From Mesonia oceanica (lineage in GTDB: Bacteria; Bacteroidota; Bacteroidia; Flavobacteriales; Flavobacteriaceae), in NCBI RefSeq assembly GCF_902499555.1, contig NZ_CABVMM010000009.1:1-64000 (forward strand): 64,000 nucleotides of DNA. Direction: 5' to 3'. Made by a program: the position numbers and the translations under genes. This document shows positions 51,546 through 61,524 of the stretch, in pieces (positions within the stretch are counted from its first letter, which is position 1; the number at the start of each line of letters is the position of its first letter). The notes under the pieces were generated by a model. It ran no database searches. It saw nothing but the letters and a program-made list of their open reading frames with translations, and had not been told where the DNA came from.

Positions 51546-52895
51546 ATGAAAATTATTATTGCGGGAGCAGGAGAAGTAGGTTTTCATTTAGCAAAATTGC
51601 TATCTTTTGAATCTCAAGATATTACCTTAATAGATAACGATAAGTATAACCTAGAATATGCAGATACTCATTTAGATATCAGAACTATTAAAGGTGATGC
51701 CACTTCTATAAAAGTTTTAAATGACTCACAAGTAAAGGGTGTAGATTTGGTAATTAGCGTAACCTCTAGTGAAACTACCAATATTACGGTTTGTGTATTG
51801 TCTAAACAATTGGGCGCCAAACGTACAGTAGCCCGAATATCTAATACAGAATTTTTAGAAAATAAAGATGAAATAGGTTTTAAACGCTTTGGGATAGATG
51901 AACTGATTTCTCCGGAAGCCTTGGCCGCAAAAGAGATTGAATTACTTTTAGACCAATCTGCATTTAACGATACTTTTCAGTTTGAAGATGGAGCATTAAC
52001 GATGGTGGGATTTAAACTGTCCACAAATGCTTCCTTTGTTAGAAAAAGTGTAAAAGAAGCAGCCGAAATTTTTCCTGCACTTCATTTTGTGCCCATTGCC
52101 ATTCAACGTTTTAGTACACAATATACTTTAATTCCACGTGGAGATACGCAGTTTCGGGAAGGTGATCAGGTATATTTTATCACTACTCCTGATGGAGTGG
52201 AAGAGCTTTTTAAACTCACCGGAAAAGTAAAACAGGAGATTAAAAACGTCATGATTCTTGGGGGAAGTAAAATAGGTAGAAGAACCGCCAAGGATTTGAG
52301 TGATAAAAAATTCAATGTCAAACTTATTGAACACGATAAAGAAAAAGCATTTGAACTTGCCGATGAGCTTCCTAAGGTTTTAGTGATTAATGGAGATGGC
52401 CGTAATGTAGAATTATTGGAAGAAGAGAATATTCATGATATGGATGCTTTTATTGCGCTTACCGGAAATTCTGAGACCAATATTATGTCTTGCTTAGTAG
52501 CTAAATCCAAAACTGTAAGAAAAACCATAGCGCTGGTAGAGAACATGGATTATTTTCAATTGAGCCATTCTATAGGTATCAATACTTTAATTAATAAAAA
52601 ACTACTAGCGGCTAATAATATTTTTAGGTACGTAAGAAAAGGAGAGGTGGTAGCGATGACTAAACTCAACAATATGAATGCTGAATTGTTGGAGTTTATC
52701 GTTAATTCTTCTTCTAAAGTCTGTAACAAAAGAATTGTAGATGTAGATTTGCCACGCTCTTCTATTATTGGTGGAGTAGTGAGGGATGGGAAAGGACTAA
52801 TCGCTTTAGGGGATTTTAAAATTGCAGAAGGAGACCGGGTAGTAGTTTGTTGCTTGCCAAGGTCGATTAAAAAGGTAGAAAAACTCTTCTTGTAA
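51546..52895 (+). CDS. trkA: Trk potassium uptake regulatory subunit TrkA
   Basis: 449 aa. Two RCK units in tandem: the first starts MKIIIAGAGEVGFHLAKLL with LIDNDKYNL, the second NVMILGGSKIGRRTAKDL with KLIEHDKEKA; each is followed by a TrkA-C domain. It binds nucleotides and gates the TrkH channel at the membrane. The canonical N-terminus and the -7 box both support the ATG at 51546. Its TAA shares one base with the trkH ATG (TAATG). Confidence 0.96.
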   Translation: MKIIIAGAGEVGFHLAKLLSFESQDITLIDNDKYNLEYADTHLDIRTIKGDATSIKVLNDSQVKGVDLVISVTSSETTNITVCVLSKQLGAKRTVARISNTEFLENKDEIGFKRFGIDELISPEALAAKEIELLLDQSAFNDTFQFEDGALTMVGFKLSTNASFVRKSVKEAAEIFPALHFVPIAIQRFSTQYTLIPRGDTQFREGDQVYFITTPDGVEELFKLTGKVKQEIKNVMILGGSKIGRRTAKDLSDKKFNVKLIEHDKEKAFELADELPKVLVINGDGRNVELLEEENIHDMDAFIALTGNSETNIMSCLVAKSKTVRKTIALVENMDYFQLSHSIGINTLINKKLLAANNIFRYVRKGEVVAMTKLNNMNAELLEFIVNSSSKVCNKRIVDVDLPRSSIIGGVVRDGKGLIALGDFKIAEGDRVVVCCLPRSIKKVEKLFL

Positions 52896-54391
52896 TGCCA
52901 AAACTCAACTATAAAATTATCCTTCACATTATGGGATTGCTATTGGTTTGCAACGGCGGTTTCATGATTTTTGCCTGTTTCGTAAGTTGGTATTATGAAG
53001 ATGGGGTAACCGTTCAGATATTAGGAGCTTCAGTTACTACCATGTTGTTGGGGATGGGACTTATGTTTTTTACCCGAAACCATCGTAAAGAAATGAAACA
53101 ACGGGAAGGTTACATTATTGTAACTTTTGGTTGGGTTTTTATGACACTTAGTGGTATGCTGCCTTACCTTTTTTCAGAAGCCATACCTACAGTGACCAAT
53201 GCCTTTTTTGAAACTATGTCTGGTTATACTACGACCGGAGCAACTATTTTAAACGATATAGAAGTAATCCCTAAGGGGATTTTATTTTGGCGTAGTTTAA
53301 CCCATTGGATTGGCGGAATGGGAATTATCGTTCTCGCCGTGGCAATTTTACCTTTATTGGGTATTGGAGGAATGCAGCTTTTTTCAGCAGAAGCACCCGG
53401 ACCGAGTGCCGATAAATTAAAACCCAGAATTACCGATACTGCTAAACGACTTTGGTTTATTTATGTGGGCTATACCATTGCAGAGACTATTTTGTTGAAA
53501 GTTGCGGGAATGAGTCTTTTTGATGCGGCTAATCACGCTTTAAGTACACTTTCCACAGGTGGTTTTTCTACCAAAAATGCCAGCGTTGCCTATTGGAATA
53601 ACCAACCTATTATTCAGTATATTATTATCCTGTTTATGTTCTTGGCAGGGACTAATTTTGTGTTAAGTTATTTTTGCTTTAAGGGAAGGATTCAGCGAGT
53701 ACTGAGGGATGAAGAATTTAAATGGTATTGTATTTTTATTTCTGCGTTTACACTCGTAGCATCCTTACTCATTTATTTTGAAGCTGATGTAGGAGTATCT
53801 TCTATAGCACATCCAATGGTTTGGGGAGAAGGAGAAAGTGCTTTTCGGCATGCCTTATTTTCTGTATTAAGTGTAATTACTACCACAGGATTTGTATCTG
53901 CAGATTTTAGTTTGTGGACGCCTTTTCTGACCATCTTTTTCTTCGGAATGTTTTTCTTGGGGGGTTCCGCAGGATCTACCTCCGGTGGCGTGAAAGTAGT
54001 ACGACATATTATCATGATCCGTAACGGGATTACAGAATTTAAAAGAACTCTCCATCCCAATGCTGTTTTACCGGTCCGTTATAATGACAGGAGTATAAAA
54101 GGGGAGATTGTTTTTAATATTTTAGGATTCTTTATCCTTTATATGTTAGCTTTTATTATTGGAGCTATAGGATTAGCTGCTTTGGGATTAGATTTTCCTA
54201 CCTCTATTGGTGGAGCGGCTTCTTCTTTAGGGAATATTGGTCCGGCCTTTGGTTCTTTAAGTCCGGTGAATAATTTTGATGCTTTGCCTTCTCCCGGCAA
54301 ATGGTGGTGTGCTTTTTTAATGCTTATTGGTAGATTAGAACTCTTCACTGTGTTGATTATTCTAACTCCGTTTTTTTGGAGAAATAGGTGA
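52895..54391 (+). CDS. trkH: Trk potassium transporter membrane subunit TrkH
   Basis: 498 aa. Four M1-P-M2 repeats, each with a selectivity-filter region: MSGYTTTGATIL, LSTLSTGGFST, VITTTGFVSADF and SSLGNIGPAFG. HWIGGMGIIVLAVAILPLLGIGGMQL is a further TrkH mark. It carries K+ into the cell, gated by TrkA, with which it is coupled by a one-base overlap. Length is usual. Confidence 0.96.
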   Translation: MPKLNYKIILHIMGLLLVCNGGFMIFACFVSWYYEDGVTVQILGASVTTMLLGMGLMFFTRNHRKEMKQREGYIIVTFGWVFMTLSGMLPYLFSEAIPTVTNAFFETMSGYTTTGATILNDIEVIPKGILFWRSLTHWIGGMGIIVLAVAILPLLGIGGMQLFSAEAPGPSADKLKPRITDTAKRLWFIYVGYTIAETILLKVAGMSLFDAANHALSTLSTGGFSTKNASVAYWNNQPIIQYIIILFMFLAGTNFVLSYFCFKGRIQRVLRDEEFKWYCIFISAFTLVASLLIYFEADVGVSSIAHPMVWGEGESAFRHALFSVLSVITTTGFVSADFSLWTPFLTIFFFGMFFLGGSAGSTSGGVKVVRHIIMIRNGITEFKRTLHPNAVLPVRYNDRSIKGEIVFNILGFFILYMLAFIIGAIGLAALGLDFPTSIGGAASSLGNIGPAFGSLSPVNNFDALPSPGKWWCAFLMLIGRLELFTVLIILTPFFWRNR

Positions 54392-54392
54392 T

Positions 54393-54420
54393 AAAAAAAG
54401 GAGAGTTAAAAAACTCTCCT
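54393..54420 (-). terminator. Terminator of the aminotransferase-purT operon
   Basis: Stem aggagagtt / aactctcct (54399-54407 with 54412-54420), loop aaaa. The T-run lies on the minus-strand side, so it serves purT; in the plus direction the T-run is poor. Confidence 0.8.
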
Positions 54421-54446
54421 AGAAATTTTTATAGGGAAAAATGTAA

Positions 54447-55610
54447 TTACTCTACATAAACTTTGCTAGCCAATTCTTTGGCGCGTTGTGCAATTTCTTC
54501 CGGATTTTTGGTTTTTTCATCATAAGTTAAAACAACACCCATTCTTCGGTTGGGTCTTGAGATAGGCTTACCAAAAACTCTAAAATCAGATTTTTCTTCC
54601 GCAGCAATTTTTTCCAATCCTTTTACTTCAGGATGATCTAAGTGTTCTTTTGCTAAAATCACTGCACTCGCTCCGGCTCTTTCTAAAGTAACTTCAGAAA
54701 TAGGTAAGCTCAATATTGCTCGTAAATGCAATTCAAATTCATTAAAATTTTGTGTATTAGCCAAAGTGGCCATTCCGGTATCGTGTGGTCGTGGACTTAA
54801 TTCTGAAAAGTAAACGCCGTTTTCTTCAGACACAAAAAATTCGACTCCCCAAATTCCGGCTCCACCTAATGCTTGGGTTACTTCTGCAGCCATTTTCTGA
54901 GCCGTCTCTAGATGCGCATCTTTCATCGTAGCCGGTTGCCAACTTTCTCGGTAATCTCCATCTTCTTGACGGTGACCTATTGCTGGACAAAACAAGGTGT
55001 TTCCATTGTTTTGTGTTACCGTTAACAAAGTAATTTCGTAATCGAACTTGATAAACTCCTCAACAATTACTTCTACTAAATCGCCACGTGAACCTTCCAA
55101 AGCATAATTCCAAGCTTTTTCGATTTGATCTTGCGTTTTAATTAAACTTTGTCCTTTTCCGCTGGAAGACATAAGAGGTTTAATAACGCAGGGTAAACCA
55201 ATCTCTTTAATTGATTGTTGTAAAGTTTCTAAGGAAGTTGCATAGCGATAACCTGCTGTTTTAAGGTTGAGGTCTTTAGCAGCTAAATCCCGAATGGCTT
55301 TTCGGTTCATGGTGTAATTTGCTGCTTTTGCAGAAGGGACTACCTTGATGCCTTGCTTTTCGTAATCGTAAAAACGCTCCGTTCTAATCGATTCGACTTC
55401 AGGAACAATAAAATCTGGTTGGTGTTTTGCAACAATTTTATCTAAAGCATCGCCATCGAGCATATTGATAACTTCAAAACCATCAGCCACTTGCATGGCC
55501 GGCGCATTTTTATAACTATCTACAGCAATTACAGTTTGGGCAATTCGCTGTGCTGCAATGGTAAATTCTTTTCCTAATTCTCCACTTCCCAGTAATAAAA
55601 ATTTTGCCAT
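54447..55610 (-). CDS. purT: Formate-dependent phosphoribosylglycinamide formyltransferase
   Basis: 387 aa ATP-grasp enzyme using formate and ATP to formylate GAR in purine synthesis. [31 protein letters not shown] at the N-terminus, [13 protein letters not shown] (ATP loop), [29 protein letters not shown] and [15 protein letters not shown] are family motifs. The gene lies 3 nt after an aminotransferase gene, probably one operon, though the pathways differ. Confidence 0.96.
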   Translation of the reverse strand: MAKFLLLGSGELGKEFTIAAQRIAQTVIAVDSYKNAPAMQVADGFEVINMLDGDALDKIVAKHQPDFIVPEVESIRTERFYDYEKQGIKVVPSAKAANYTMNRKAIRDLAAKDLNLKTAGYRYATSLETLQQSIKEIGLPCVIKPLMSSSGKGQSLIKTQDQIEKAWNYALEGSRGDLVEVIVEEFIKFDYEITLLTVTQNNGNTLFCPAIGHRQEDGDYRESWQPATMKDAHLETAQKMAAEVTQALGGAGIWGVEFFVSEENGVYFSELSPRPHDTGMATLANTQNFNEFELHLRAILSLPISEVTLERAGASAVILAKEHLDHPEVKGLEKIAAEEKSDFRVFGKPISRPNRRMGVVLTYDEKTKNPEEIAQRAKELASKVYVE

Positions 55611-55613
55611 AAT

Positions 55614-56804
55614 TTAAGATAAAGCTTCTTTGATTTGTGCAATCGCTTGAGAGATTTCCTGTTCGCTGGCTGCGTAAGAAATCCTTATACAATCAGGGTT
55701 TCCAAAAGCTTCTCCAGTTACGGTTGCTACTTGAGCCTCTTCTAAAAGGTACATGGAAAGGTCGGTGGCATTTTCAATTTTCTTTCCTTTAAAAGTCTTT
55801 CCGAATAATTCAGAAACATTGGGAAATACGTAAAAAGCTCCTTCCGGTTCATTGCATTTAAAACCTTCAACTTCATTTAATAAGTTTAAGATTAAAGATC
55901 TACGCTCTTTAAACTTATCAATCATATAGCGAATTTTACTTACCGGAGCTTTTAAAGCGGTAATGGTTGCCCGTTGTGCAATACAGTTGGCACCACTAGT
56001 GATTTGTCCTTGAATTTTATTACAAGCCCTAGCAATATATTCTGGAGCTCCAATGTAACCAATTCTCCAACCGGTCATCGCAAATGCTTTAGAAACGCCA
56101 TTTACGGTAACGGTACGGTCATACATGTCTTCAAATTGTGCCATAGAAGCGTGACCACCTACAAAGTTGATGTGTTCATAAATCTCATCACTTACTACGA
56201 TAATTTGTGGGTGTTTTTGGAGTACATCTGCTAATGCTCTTAATTCTTCAGTACTGTAAAGAGAACCACTGGGGTTGCAAGGAGAACTGAACCAAAGCAT
56301 TTTTGTTTTTGGTGTAATCGCCGCTTCCAATTGCGCAGGTGTCATTTTAAAATCATTCTCTATAGAAGTTTTTACCTCTACCGGAGTACCTTCAGCAATT
56401 TTTACAATATCACGGTAACTAACCCAATATGGGCAAGGTAAAATCACTTCGTCTCCCGGATTGAGCATGACCATAGCGACATTAGCTAAAGATTGTTTAG
56501 CTCCAGTAGAAACCACAACTTGTGAAAGATTATAGGTTAAGTTATTATCGCGTTTAAACTTTTCGATAATAGCTTCTTTTAATTCTACATAACCATCTAC
56601 CGGGGTATAAGAATTGTAATTATCATTAATAGCTTGTATGGCGGCTTCTTTTATAAAATCTGGTGTGTTAAAATCGGGTTCCCCTAAACTTAAACCGATA
56701 ATTTTTTTGCCTTGCGCTCTTAGTTCTCGAGCTTTTGCGGCCATAGCTAAAGTAGCAGACGTCTCAAGCTTATTGATTCTTTCAGATAGTTCTTGGTGTT
56801 GCAT
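55614..56804 (-). CDS. Class I/II PLP aminotransferase (aspartate aminotransferase type)
   Basis: 396 aa. LSLGEPDFNTPDFIKEAA, VSTGAKQSLANVAMVML (cofactor phosphate), WFSSPCNPSGSLYS, VVSDEIYEHINF, and the PLP lysine in TVNGVSKAFAMTGWRIGYIGAP. C-terminal Arg in IRISYAAS binds the substrate carboxylate. This matches subgroup Ib aspartate aminotransferases, which may also use prephenate or other keto acids. First gene of the pair with purT. Confidence 0.93.
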   Translation of the reverse strand: MQHQELSERINKLETSATLAMAAKARELRAQGKKIIGLSLGEPDFNTPDFIKEAAIQAINDNYNSYTPVDGYVELKEAIIEKFKRDNNLTYNLSQVVVSTGAKQSLANVAMVMLNPGDEVILPCPYWVSYRDIVKIAEGTPVEVKTSIENDFKMTPAQLEAAITPKTKMLWFSSPCNPSGSLYSTEELRALADVLQKHPQIIVVSDEIYEHINFVGGHASMAQFEDMYDRTVTVNGVSKAFAMTGWRIGYIGAPEYIARACNKIQGQITSGANCIAQRATITALKAPVSKIRYMIDKFKERRSLILNLLNEVEGFKCNEPEGAFYVFPNVSELFGKTFKGKKIENATDLSMYLLEEAQVATVTGEAFGNPDCIRISYAASEQEISQAIAQIKEALS

Positions 56805-56828
56805 GGGTAATTGAGTGAAATTTTAAGT

Positions 56829-57932
56829 TTAAACAGTAATTGTCGCCGGTTTCATCCCCATTTCTTTTAAATGTTTGAAATGGGCAATAATAGCAGCTCG
56901 GGTAGTTTGGTATTCGTGATAAGGAAGGTTACATTCCTTCGCAGTTTGTTTTACGATTTTTGAAATTTTTGAATAATGAATATGACTAATATTCGGGAAA
57001 ATATGATGTTCTACCTGATGGTTTAATCCACCGGTGAACCAATTCACGATTTTATTTTTTGTTGAAAAATTTACGGTAGTAAACAATTGATGAATCGCCC
57101 AAGTGTTTTTCATAGAGCCCTTTTCGTCCGGTAGTGGCATTTGTGTGTTTTCAACTACATGAGCCAACTGAAAGACAATACTTAAAATCAATCCTGCTGT
57201 ATAATGCATGATGAAGAAACCGAGTAAGATTTTCCACCAAGCAATATTCATAATTATCATCGGCAAAATAATCCAAATGGCAATGTAAAGTGCTTTAGTA
57301 ATTGCTAATGTGCTCCATTGTCTAATAGGGCTTGGCATCTCACCGTAAGCTAGTTTACGTTTTAAATAGCGTCGGGTTTGCTTAAAATCGGTGGTAAGCA
57401 CCCAATTGAAAGTAAGTAATCCATATAAAAATACGGAATAGTAATGTTGGAACTTATGAAATCTCCTCCACTTAGAATGTTTACTAAAGCGGATGATTCG
57501 TCCAGCTTCTAAATCTTCATCATGGCCGTGAATATTCGTATAAGTATGATGAAGCACATTGTGTTGAACTTGCCAGTTATAAACATTTCCGGCAAGAATA
57601 TACATGCTTCCCCCCATGATTTTATTCACCCATTTCTTAGAAGAATAAGAGCCGTGATTGGCATCGTGCATCACATTCATCCCAACGCCGGCCATTCCTA
57701 TTCCCATCACTATCGTTAACAGAAGCATCCACCATTGAGAAATATCTAAGGTAAGGATGATGAAATACGGAGTTAAAAACAGGGAAAACATCACGATGGT
57801 TTTTAGGTGAAGTTTCCAGTTTCCAGTTCTTTTAATTTTATTTTCTTTAAAATAAGAATTTACCCGTTTGTTTAGTGTTCTGAAGAATTTTGCAGAATCA
57901 ACACGGGAAAATTTTATATTTGGTTGTGTCAT
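56829..57932 (-). CDS. Membrane fatty acid desaturase (front-end, linoleoyl-CoA type)
   Basis: 367 aa. Four or so hydrophobic helices and three His boxes binding the di-iron centre: H89-DAN-H93 (MHDANHGSYS), H124-NVL-HH129 (QHNVLHHTYTN) and QVEHH (NHQVEHHIFPNISH). The Q at the first position of the third box is the mark of front-end (delta-5/delta-6) desaturases. There is no N-terminal cytochrome b5 domain, so a separate electron donor is needed. It stands alone; a -7 box lies 22 nt upstream. Confidence 0.93.
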   Translation of the reverse strand: MTQPNIKFSRVDSAKFFRTLNKRVNSYFKENKIKRTGNWKLHLKTIVMFSLFLTPYFIILTLDISQWWMLLLTIVMGIGMAGVGMNVMHDANHGSYSSKKWVNKIMGGSMYILAGNVYNWQVQHNVLHHTYTNIHGHDEDLEAGRIIRFSKHSKWRRFHKFQHYYSVFLYGLLTFNWVLTTDFKQTRRYLKRKLAYGEMPSPIRQWSTLAITKALYIAIWIILPMIIMNIAWWKILLGFFIMHYTAGLILSIVFQLAHVVENTQMPLPDEKGSMKNTWAIHQLFTTVNFSTKNKIVNWFTGGLNHQVEHHIFPNISHIHYSKISKIVKQTAKECNLPYHEYQTTRAAIIAHFKHLKEMGMKPATITV

Positions 57933-57954
57933 TAGTTCAAAAGTTAAATATTTC

Positions 57955-57962
57955 CAAAGGTA
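57955..57962 (-). promoter_or_regulatory. -7 box of the desaturase gene (TAccTTTG)
   Basis: Perfect box on the minus strand, 22 nt before the ATG at 57932. Confidence 0.6.
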
Positions 57963-58059
57963 AAAATTAATCGGTTGAAAAACTTATTAGAAGTCATAAA
58001 CCTTTTTGTAAACTAAAATATCTTATTTTTAGTGCCCAAGCAAAGCTATAATTTATTGT

Positions 58060-58809
58060 ATGTTAGCAGCAGTATCCTTATTTGTTATTATTACCCTTTC
58101 CGCTTTAGTTACTAAAGTGGCCGCAATTGCTTTAATGCATACCGGACTTTCTACTGAAGTAGCAAAATTTCAAGCACGTTCTGCTTATACCGGTTCTGGT
58201 TTTACTTCGAGTGAAAGTGAAAAGTTACTGAACCATCCGGTGAGAAGAAGAATTATTTATATGTTAATGTTGGTGGGTAATGCGGGAATTATTACCACAC
58301 TTTCCTCGTTAATTTTAACTTTTGTATTGCCTGATAACCGGAATTCTCTTTTATATAGTGTTCTAATTTTATTGGTAGGACTTAGTGTGCTTTGGTTTGC
58401 CATTCAAAGCAAAATGGTAGACCGATGGCTTTCAAAAATGATAGACCGTTCGCTTAAAAAATATACGAATATCGATGTAAAAGACTATGCGGCCATTTTG
58501 CACCTCTCCGGGGAATATCAAATTTCAGAATTGAGGGTGAGAAAAAGTAGCTGGCTGGCTGGTAAGAGTTTATTGGAATTAGATTTGAAGAGTGAAGGAA
58601 TCAACGTTTTAGGAATTAAAAAGAAAAAAGGTGATTACGTCGGAGCTCCAAATGGAGAGCATAAAATTGATGTAGGTGATGTGATTACGATGTATGGGAA
58701 GGCGGAAGTATTTAAAAATCTAGATGCTCGGGATGATGATTTTTTAGGAAATTGGAGCCATAAAAAAATTGTAGCACAAGAGAAGTCTGAAAAAGAAAGT
58801 GATGTTTAA
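58060..58809 (+). CDS. Membrane protein with TrkA-C (RCK-C) domain
   Basis: 249 aa. Three hydrophobic segments in the first ~125 residues, with a distinctive loop KFQARSAYTGSGFTSSESEKLLNHPVRRRI between the first two. The C-terminal half holds an RCK-C domain (~150-225: QISELRVRKSSWLAGKSLLELDLKSEGINVLGIKKKKGDYVGAPNGEHKIDVGDVITMYGKA). RCK-C domains bind small ligands and gate ion transport. It may be a ligand-controlled transporter subunit, but no pore motif is evident. It lies 3.7 kb from trkAH but is not in that operon. Confidence 0.8.
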   Translation: MLAAVSLFVIITLSALVTKVAAIALMHTGLSTEVAKFQARSAYTGSGFTSSESEKLLNHPVRRRIIYMLMLVGNAGIITTLSSLILTFVLPDNRNSLLYSVLILLVGLSVLWFAIQSKMVDRWLSKMIDRSLKKYTNIDVKDYAAILHLSGEYQISELRVRKSSWLAGKSLLELDLKSEGINVLGIKKKKGDYVGAPNGEHKIDVGDVITMYGKAEVFKNLDARDDDFLGNWSHKKIVAQEKSEKESDV

Positions 58810-58835
58810 ATAAATTAATATTCAAGGATAACCTG

Positions 58836-58843
58836 TAATTTTG
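58836..58843 (+). promoter_or_regulatory. -7 box upstream of rsmG (TAatTTTG)
   Basis: Perfect box, 68 nt before the rsmG ATG. Confidence 0.5.
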
Positions 58844-58911
58844 CAATGAAATTATGGACAAGAACTTTTCTTTGGAAATAATTTAGCTAAAATTGAAATA
58901 AGAAAAAACCT

Positions 58912-59544
58912 ATGCAAGAAGTACTTCAATACTTTCCAGATATAACTGAACATCAAAAAGAACAGTTTTCTCAACTTAAAGATTTATATAAAGATTGGAA
59001 CCTTAAAATCAATGTGGTTTCCCGAAGAGATATCGATGAGATTTACCTTAGGCACGTACTTCATTCTTTGGGAATTGCGAAAGTTCAGGCCTTTCATCCC
59101 GGTTCTAAAGTTTTAGATGTAGGCACTGGTGGCGGTTTTCCTGGAATTCCGTTGGCCATTTTATTTCCGGAAACTCAATTTCATTTGGTAGATAGTATCG
59201 GAAAGAAAATAAAAGTGGTTAATGAAGTAAAAGAAGGCTTGCAATTAGAAAATGTAACAACATTTAACTGCCGAGTGGAAGAAGAGATTACCGGTCAGTA
59301 CGATTTTATTGTGAGTAGAGCAGTTGCACAGATGGAAACTTTTGTTCGTTGGGTAAAAGGAAAAATAGCAAAAAAGAGTCAGCACGAACTTAAAAATGGA
59401 ATCCTTTATTTAAAAGGAGGTGATTTAACCGAAGAATTGGCCAATTATAAAACTGCTAAGATTTATAATCTATCTGATTATTTTGAAGAGGAATTTTTTG
59501 ATACTAAAAAAGTGGTTCATTTACCAATGAAATATAAAGGTTGA
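58912..59544 (+). CDS. rsmG: 16S rRNA (guanine-527-N7)-methyltransferase
   Basis: 210 aa, standard length. SAM-binding motif VLDVGTGGGFPGIPLAILFPE, then FHLVDSIGKKIKVVNEV and FIVSRAVAQMETFVRWV. The N-terminal LYKDWNLKINVVSRRDIDEIYLRHVLHSLG is diagnostic of RsmG/GidB. It methylates G527 of 16S rRNA; loss gives low-level streptomycin resistance in several bacteria. Monocistronic, with a bidirectional terminator downstream. Confidence 0.96.
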   Translation: MQEVLQYFPDITEHQKEQFSQLKDLYKDWNLKINVVSRRDIDEIYLRHVLHSLGIAKVQAFHPGSKVLDVGTGGGFPGIPLAILFPETQFHLVDSIGKKIKVVNEVKEGLQLENVTTFNCRVEEEITGQYDFIVSRAVAQMETFVRWVKGKIAKKSQHELKNGILYLKGGDLTEELANYKTAKIYNLSDYFEEEFFDTKKVVHLPMKYKG

Positions 59545-59694
59545 TTTTAAGTGTTGAATTCCATTCTCCTAATTAATCATATTTTATCTTCATCTTGAAT
59601 TTGATTTAGGGTCTCATCTTGATTATATGTGGATTTTTTATCAAGTACGGAATGGTATTGGTTATAAATAGAGTCATTAACTAAATATTTTTCT

Positions 59695-59727
59695 AAAAAA
59701 AACCTCGCAATTTCTGCGAGGTTTTTT
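59695..59727. terminator. Bidirectional terminator between rsmG and pruA
   Basis: Stem aacctcgca (59701-59709) / tgcgaggtt (59715-59723), flanked by A6 and T6. It is much closer to pruA (25 nt) than to rsmG (150 nt), so it is mainly the pruA terminator. Confidence 0.9.
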
Positions 59728-59751
59728 ATTCAACTAATTCCCTTTTTAAGA

Positions 59752-61380
59752 TTATTCACCCATAAATGGATACCTGTAATCTTTAGCAGGGACAAAGGTT
59801 TCTTTGATAAGACGTTGAGAAACCCAACGCATCAAGTTTAGTTTAGAACCTGCTTTATCATTGGTTCCACTAGCTCTTGCTCCTCCAAAAGGTTGTCTTC
59901 CTACCACAGCTCCTGTACATTTATCGTTAATGTAGAAGTTACCTGCGGAATTTTGGAGCATATCTGTCGCTTGTGCAGCAGCATATCTGTCTTTAGAAAA
60001 AACAGCTCCGGTTAATGCGTAAGCACTCGTGTTATCTACAGTTTCTAAGGTTTCTTCCCACTTTTCATCTTCATAAACATAGATAGTTACTACCGGTCCA
60101 AATAGTTCGGTTTCCATGGTAGTGTAATGAGGGTCTGTAGTTACGATTACTGTTGGTTCTACAAAGTAACCCACAGATTTATCATAATTCCCTCCAATAA
60201 TTATCTCGGCTTTTTTGTCTTTTTTAGCTTGGTCAATGTATTTTGCCAATTTGTCAAAAGAACGCTCGTGAATTACCGCGTTTATGAAATTACTCATATC
60301 TTCCGGAGAACCCATTTTAAAAGAAGAAATATCTTCGATCAATTCCTCTTTAATTTGTGGCCATAAACTTTTTGGTAAGTAGATTCTGGAAGCGGCGCTA
60401 CATTTTTGTCCTTGGTATTCGAAGGCTCCTCTAGAAATAGCTGTTGAAACTTCTTTGGTGTTTGCTGAAGGATGAGCAATAATAAAATCTTTCCCTCCGG
60501 TTTCACCCACAATTCTTGGGTAACTCTTATAGTTATGGATGTTGTTTCCAATTTTAGCCCAAATATCTTTGAAAACTTCGGTGCTTCCGGTATAGTGAAT
60601 TCCGGCAAAATCTGGACTTTCTAATACTACATCGGTAATCATGGCCGGATCGCCCATAACCATATTGATAACACCATCAGGAACTCCTGCTTCTTTAAAT
60701 ACGTCCATTAAGATTTGAGCAGAAAACATCTGGCTGTCACTTGGTTTCCAAATAGCAACATTACCCATTAAAGCCGGTGCAGTTGGTAAGTTACCTGCAA
60801 TGGCAGTGAAATTAAAAGGTGTAATTGCGTAAACAAAACCTTCAAGGGGTCTATGTTCAACACGGTTCCAAGCAGTTTCGTCAGATTCTGGTTGATCGTT
60901 ATAAATTTCAGACATGTATTCTACATTGAAACGTAAAAAGTCTGCAATTTCACATGCTGAATCTATTTCGGCCTGAAAAATATTTTTTGACTGACCTATC
61001 ATCGTTGCGGCGTTAAGCTTATAACGGTAAGGTCCTGAAATTAAATCGGCTGCTTTTAAGAAAACCGCTGCACGCTGTTCCCATTCTAATTTAGCCCATT
61101 TTTTTCTAGCTTCCAAAGCTTCACTAATCGCTTTTTCAATATGTTTTTTTTCTGCTAAATGGTACACCCCTAAATTGTGTTTATGATCGTGAGGAGGGTG
61201 CATGGTAGCCGTGTTTTTAGTTCTAATTTCTTCGGCACCAATATAAAGCGGAATATCTGCTTTTTGATTGAATAAATCTTTGTAAGTGAGTAATACTTCT
61301 TCTCTTTCCGGGGTTCCTGGCGCATAACTCTTTATAGGTTCATTATGAGCTGGCGGAACTTGAAAAAATCCTTTCCCCAT
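59752..61380 (-). CDS. pruA: L-glutamate gamma-semialdehyde dehydrogenase
   Basis: 542 aa aldehyde dehydrogenase of proline breakdown: oxidises glutamate semialdehyde to glutamate with NAD+. The catalytic Cys lies in EYQGQKCSAASRIYLP and the general base in RIVGETGGKDFIIAHPSA. YAITPFNFTAIAGNLPTAPALMGN (NAD site) and PFGGARASGTNDKAGS are typical. This is the monofunctional form (no PutA fusion), as in Bacteroidota; a proline dehydrogenase partner is not in the window. No consensus -7 box was seen upstream. Confidence 0.96.
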   Translation of the reverse strand: MGKGFFQVPPAHNEPIKSYAPGTPEREEVLLTYKDLFNQKADIPLYIGAEEIRTKNTATMHPPHDHKHNLGVYHLAEKKHIEKAISEALEARKKWAKLEWEQRAAVFLKAADLISGPYRYKLNAATMIGQSKNIFQAEIDSACEIADFLRFNVEYMSEIYNDQPESDETAWNRVEHRPLEGFVYAITPFNFTAIAGNLPTAPALMGNVAIWKPSDSQMFSAQILMDVFKEAGVPDGVINMVMGDPAMITDVVLESPDFAGIHYTGSTEVFKDIWAKIGNNIHNYKSYPRIVGETGGKDFIIAHPSANTKEVSTAISRGAFEYQGQKCSAASRIYLPKSLWPQIKEELIEDISSFKMGSPEDMSNFINAVIHERSFDKLAKYIDQAKKDKKAEIIIGGNYDKSVGYFVEPTVIVTTDPHYTTMETELFGPVVTIYVYEDEKWEETLETVDNTSAYALTGAVFSKDRYAAAQATDMLQNSAGNFYINDKCTGAVVGRQPFGGARASGTNDKAGSKLNLMRWVSQRLIKETFVPAKDYRYPFMGE

Positions 61381-61512
61381 AGTTTATTTCGTTTTTTTAT
61401 ATGTTAATATTTAATTTTTTAAATATAGGTAAATTCTATCAACTTGAATCTTATAGAAATGTAAGGTTTTATTAATTTCTGTTAAGTTTTATTAAGTCGA
61501 GGCTTCTTGTCC

Positions 61513-61520
61513 TACATTTG
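61513..61520 (+). promoter_or_regulatory. -7 box 4 nt from an ATG (TAcaTTTG)
   Basis: Perfect box separated by only 4 nt from the ATG at 61525, predicting a leaderless mRNA for the NRDE protein gene. Confidence 0.55.
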
Positions 61521-61524
61521 CAAT

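Noticed and set aside
58846..58881. 11-codon ORF MKLWTRTFLWK upstream of rsmG, with two Trp codons, as a possible Trp leader.
   Set aside because: No terminator follows, rsmG is unrelated to tryptophan, and the ATG is only 2 nt after the -7 box.
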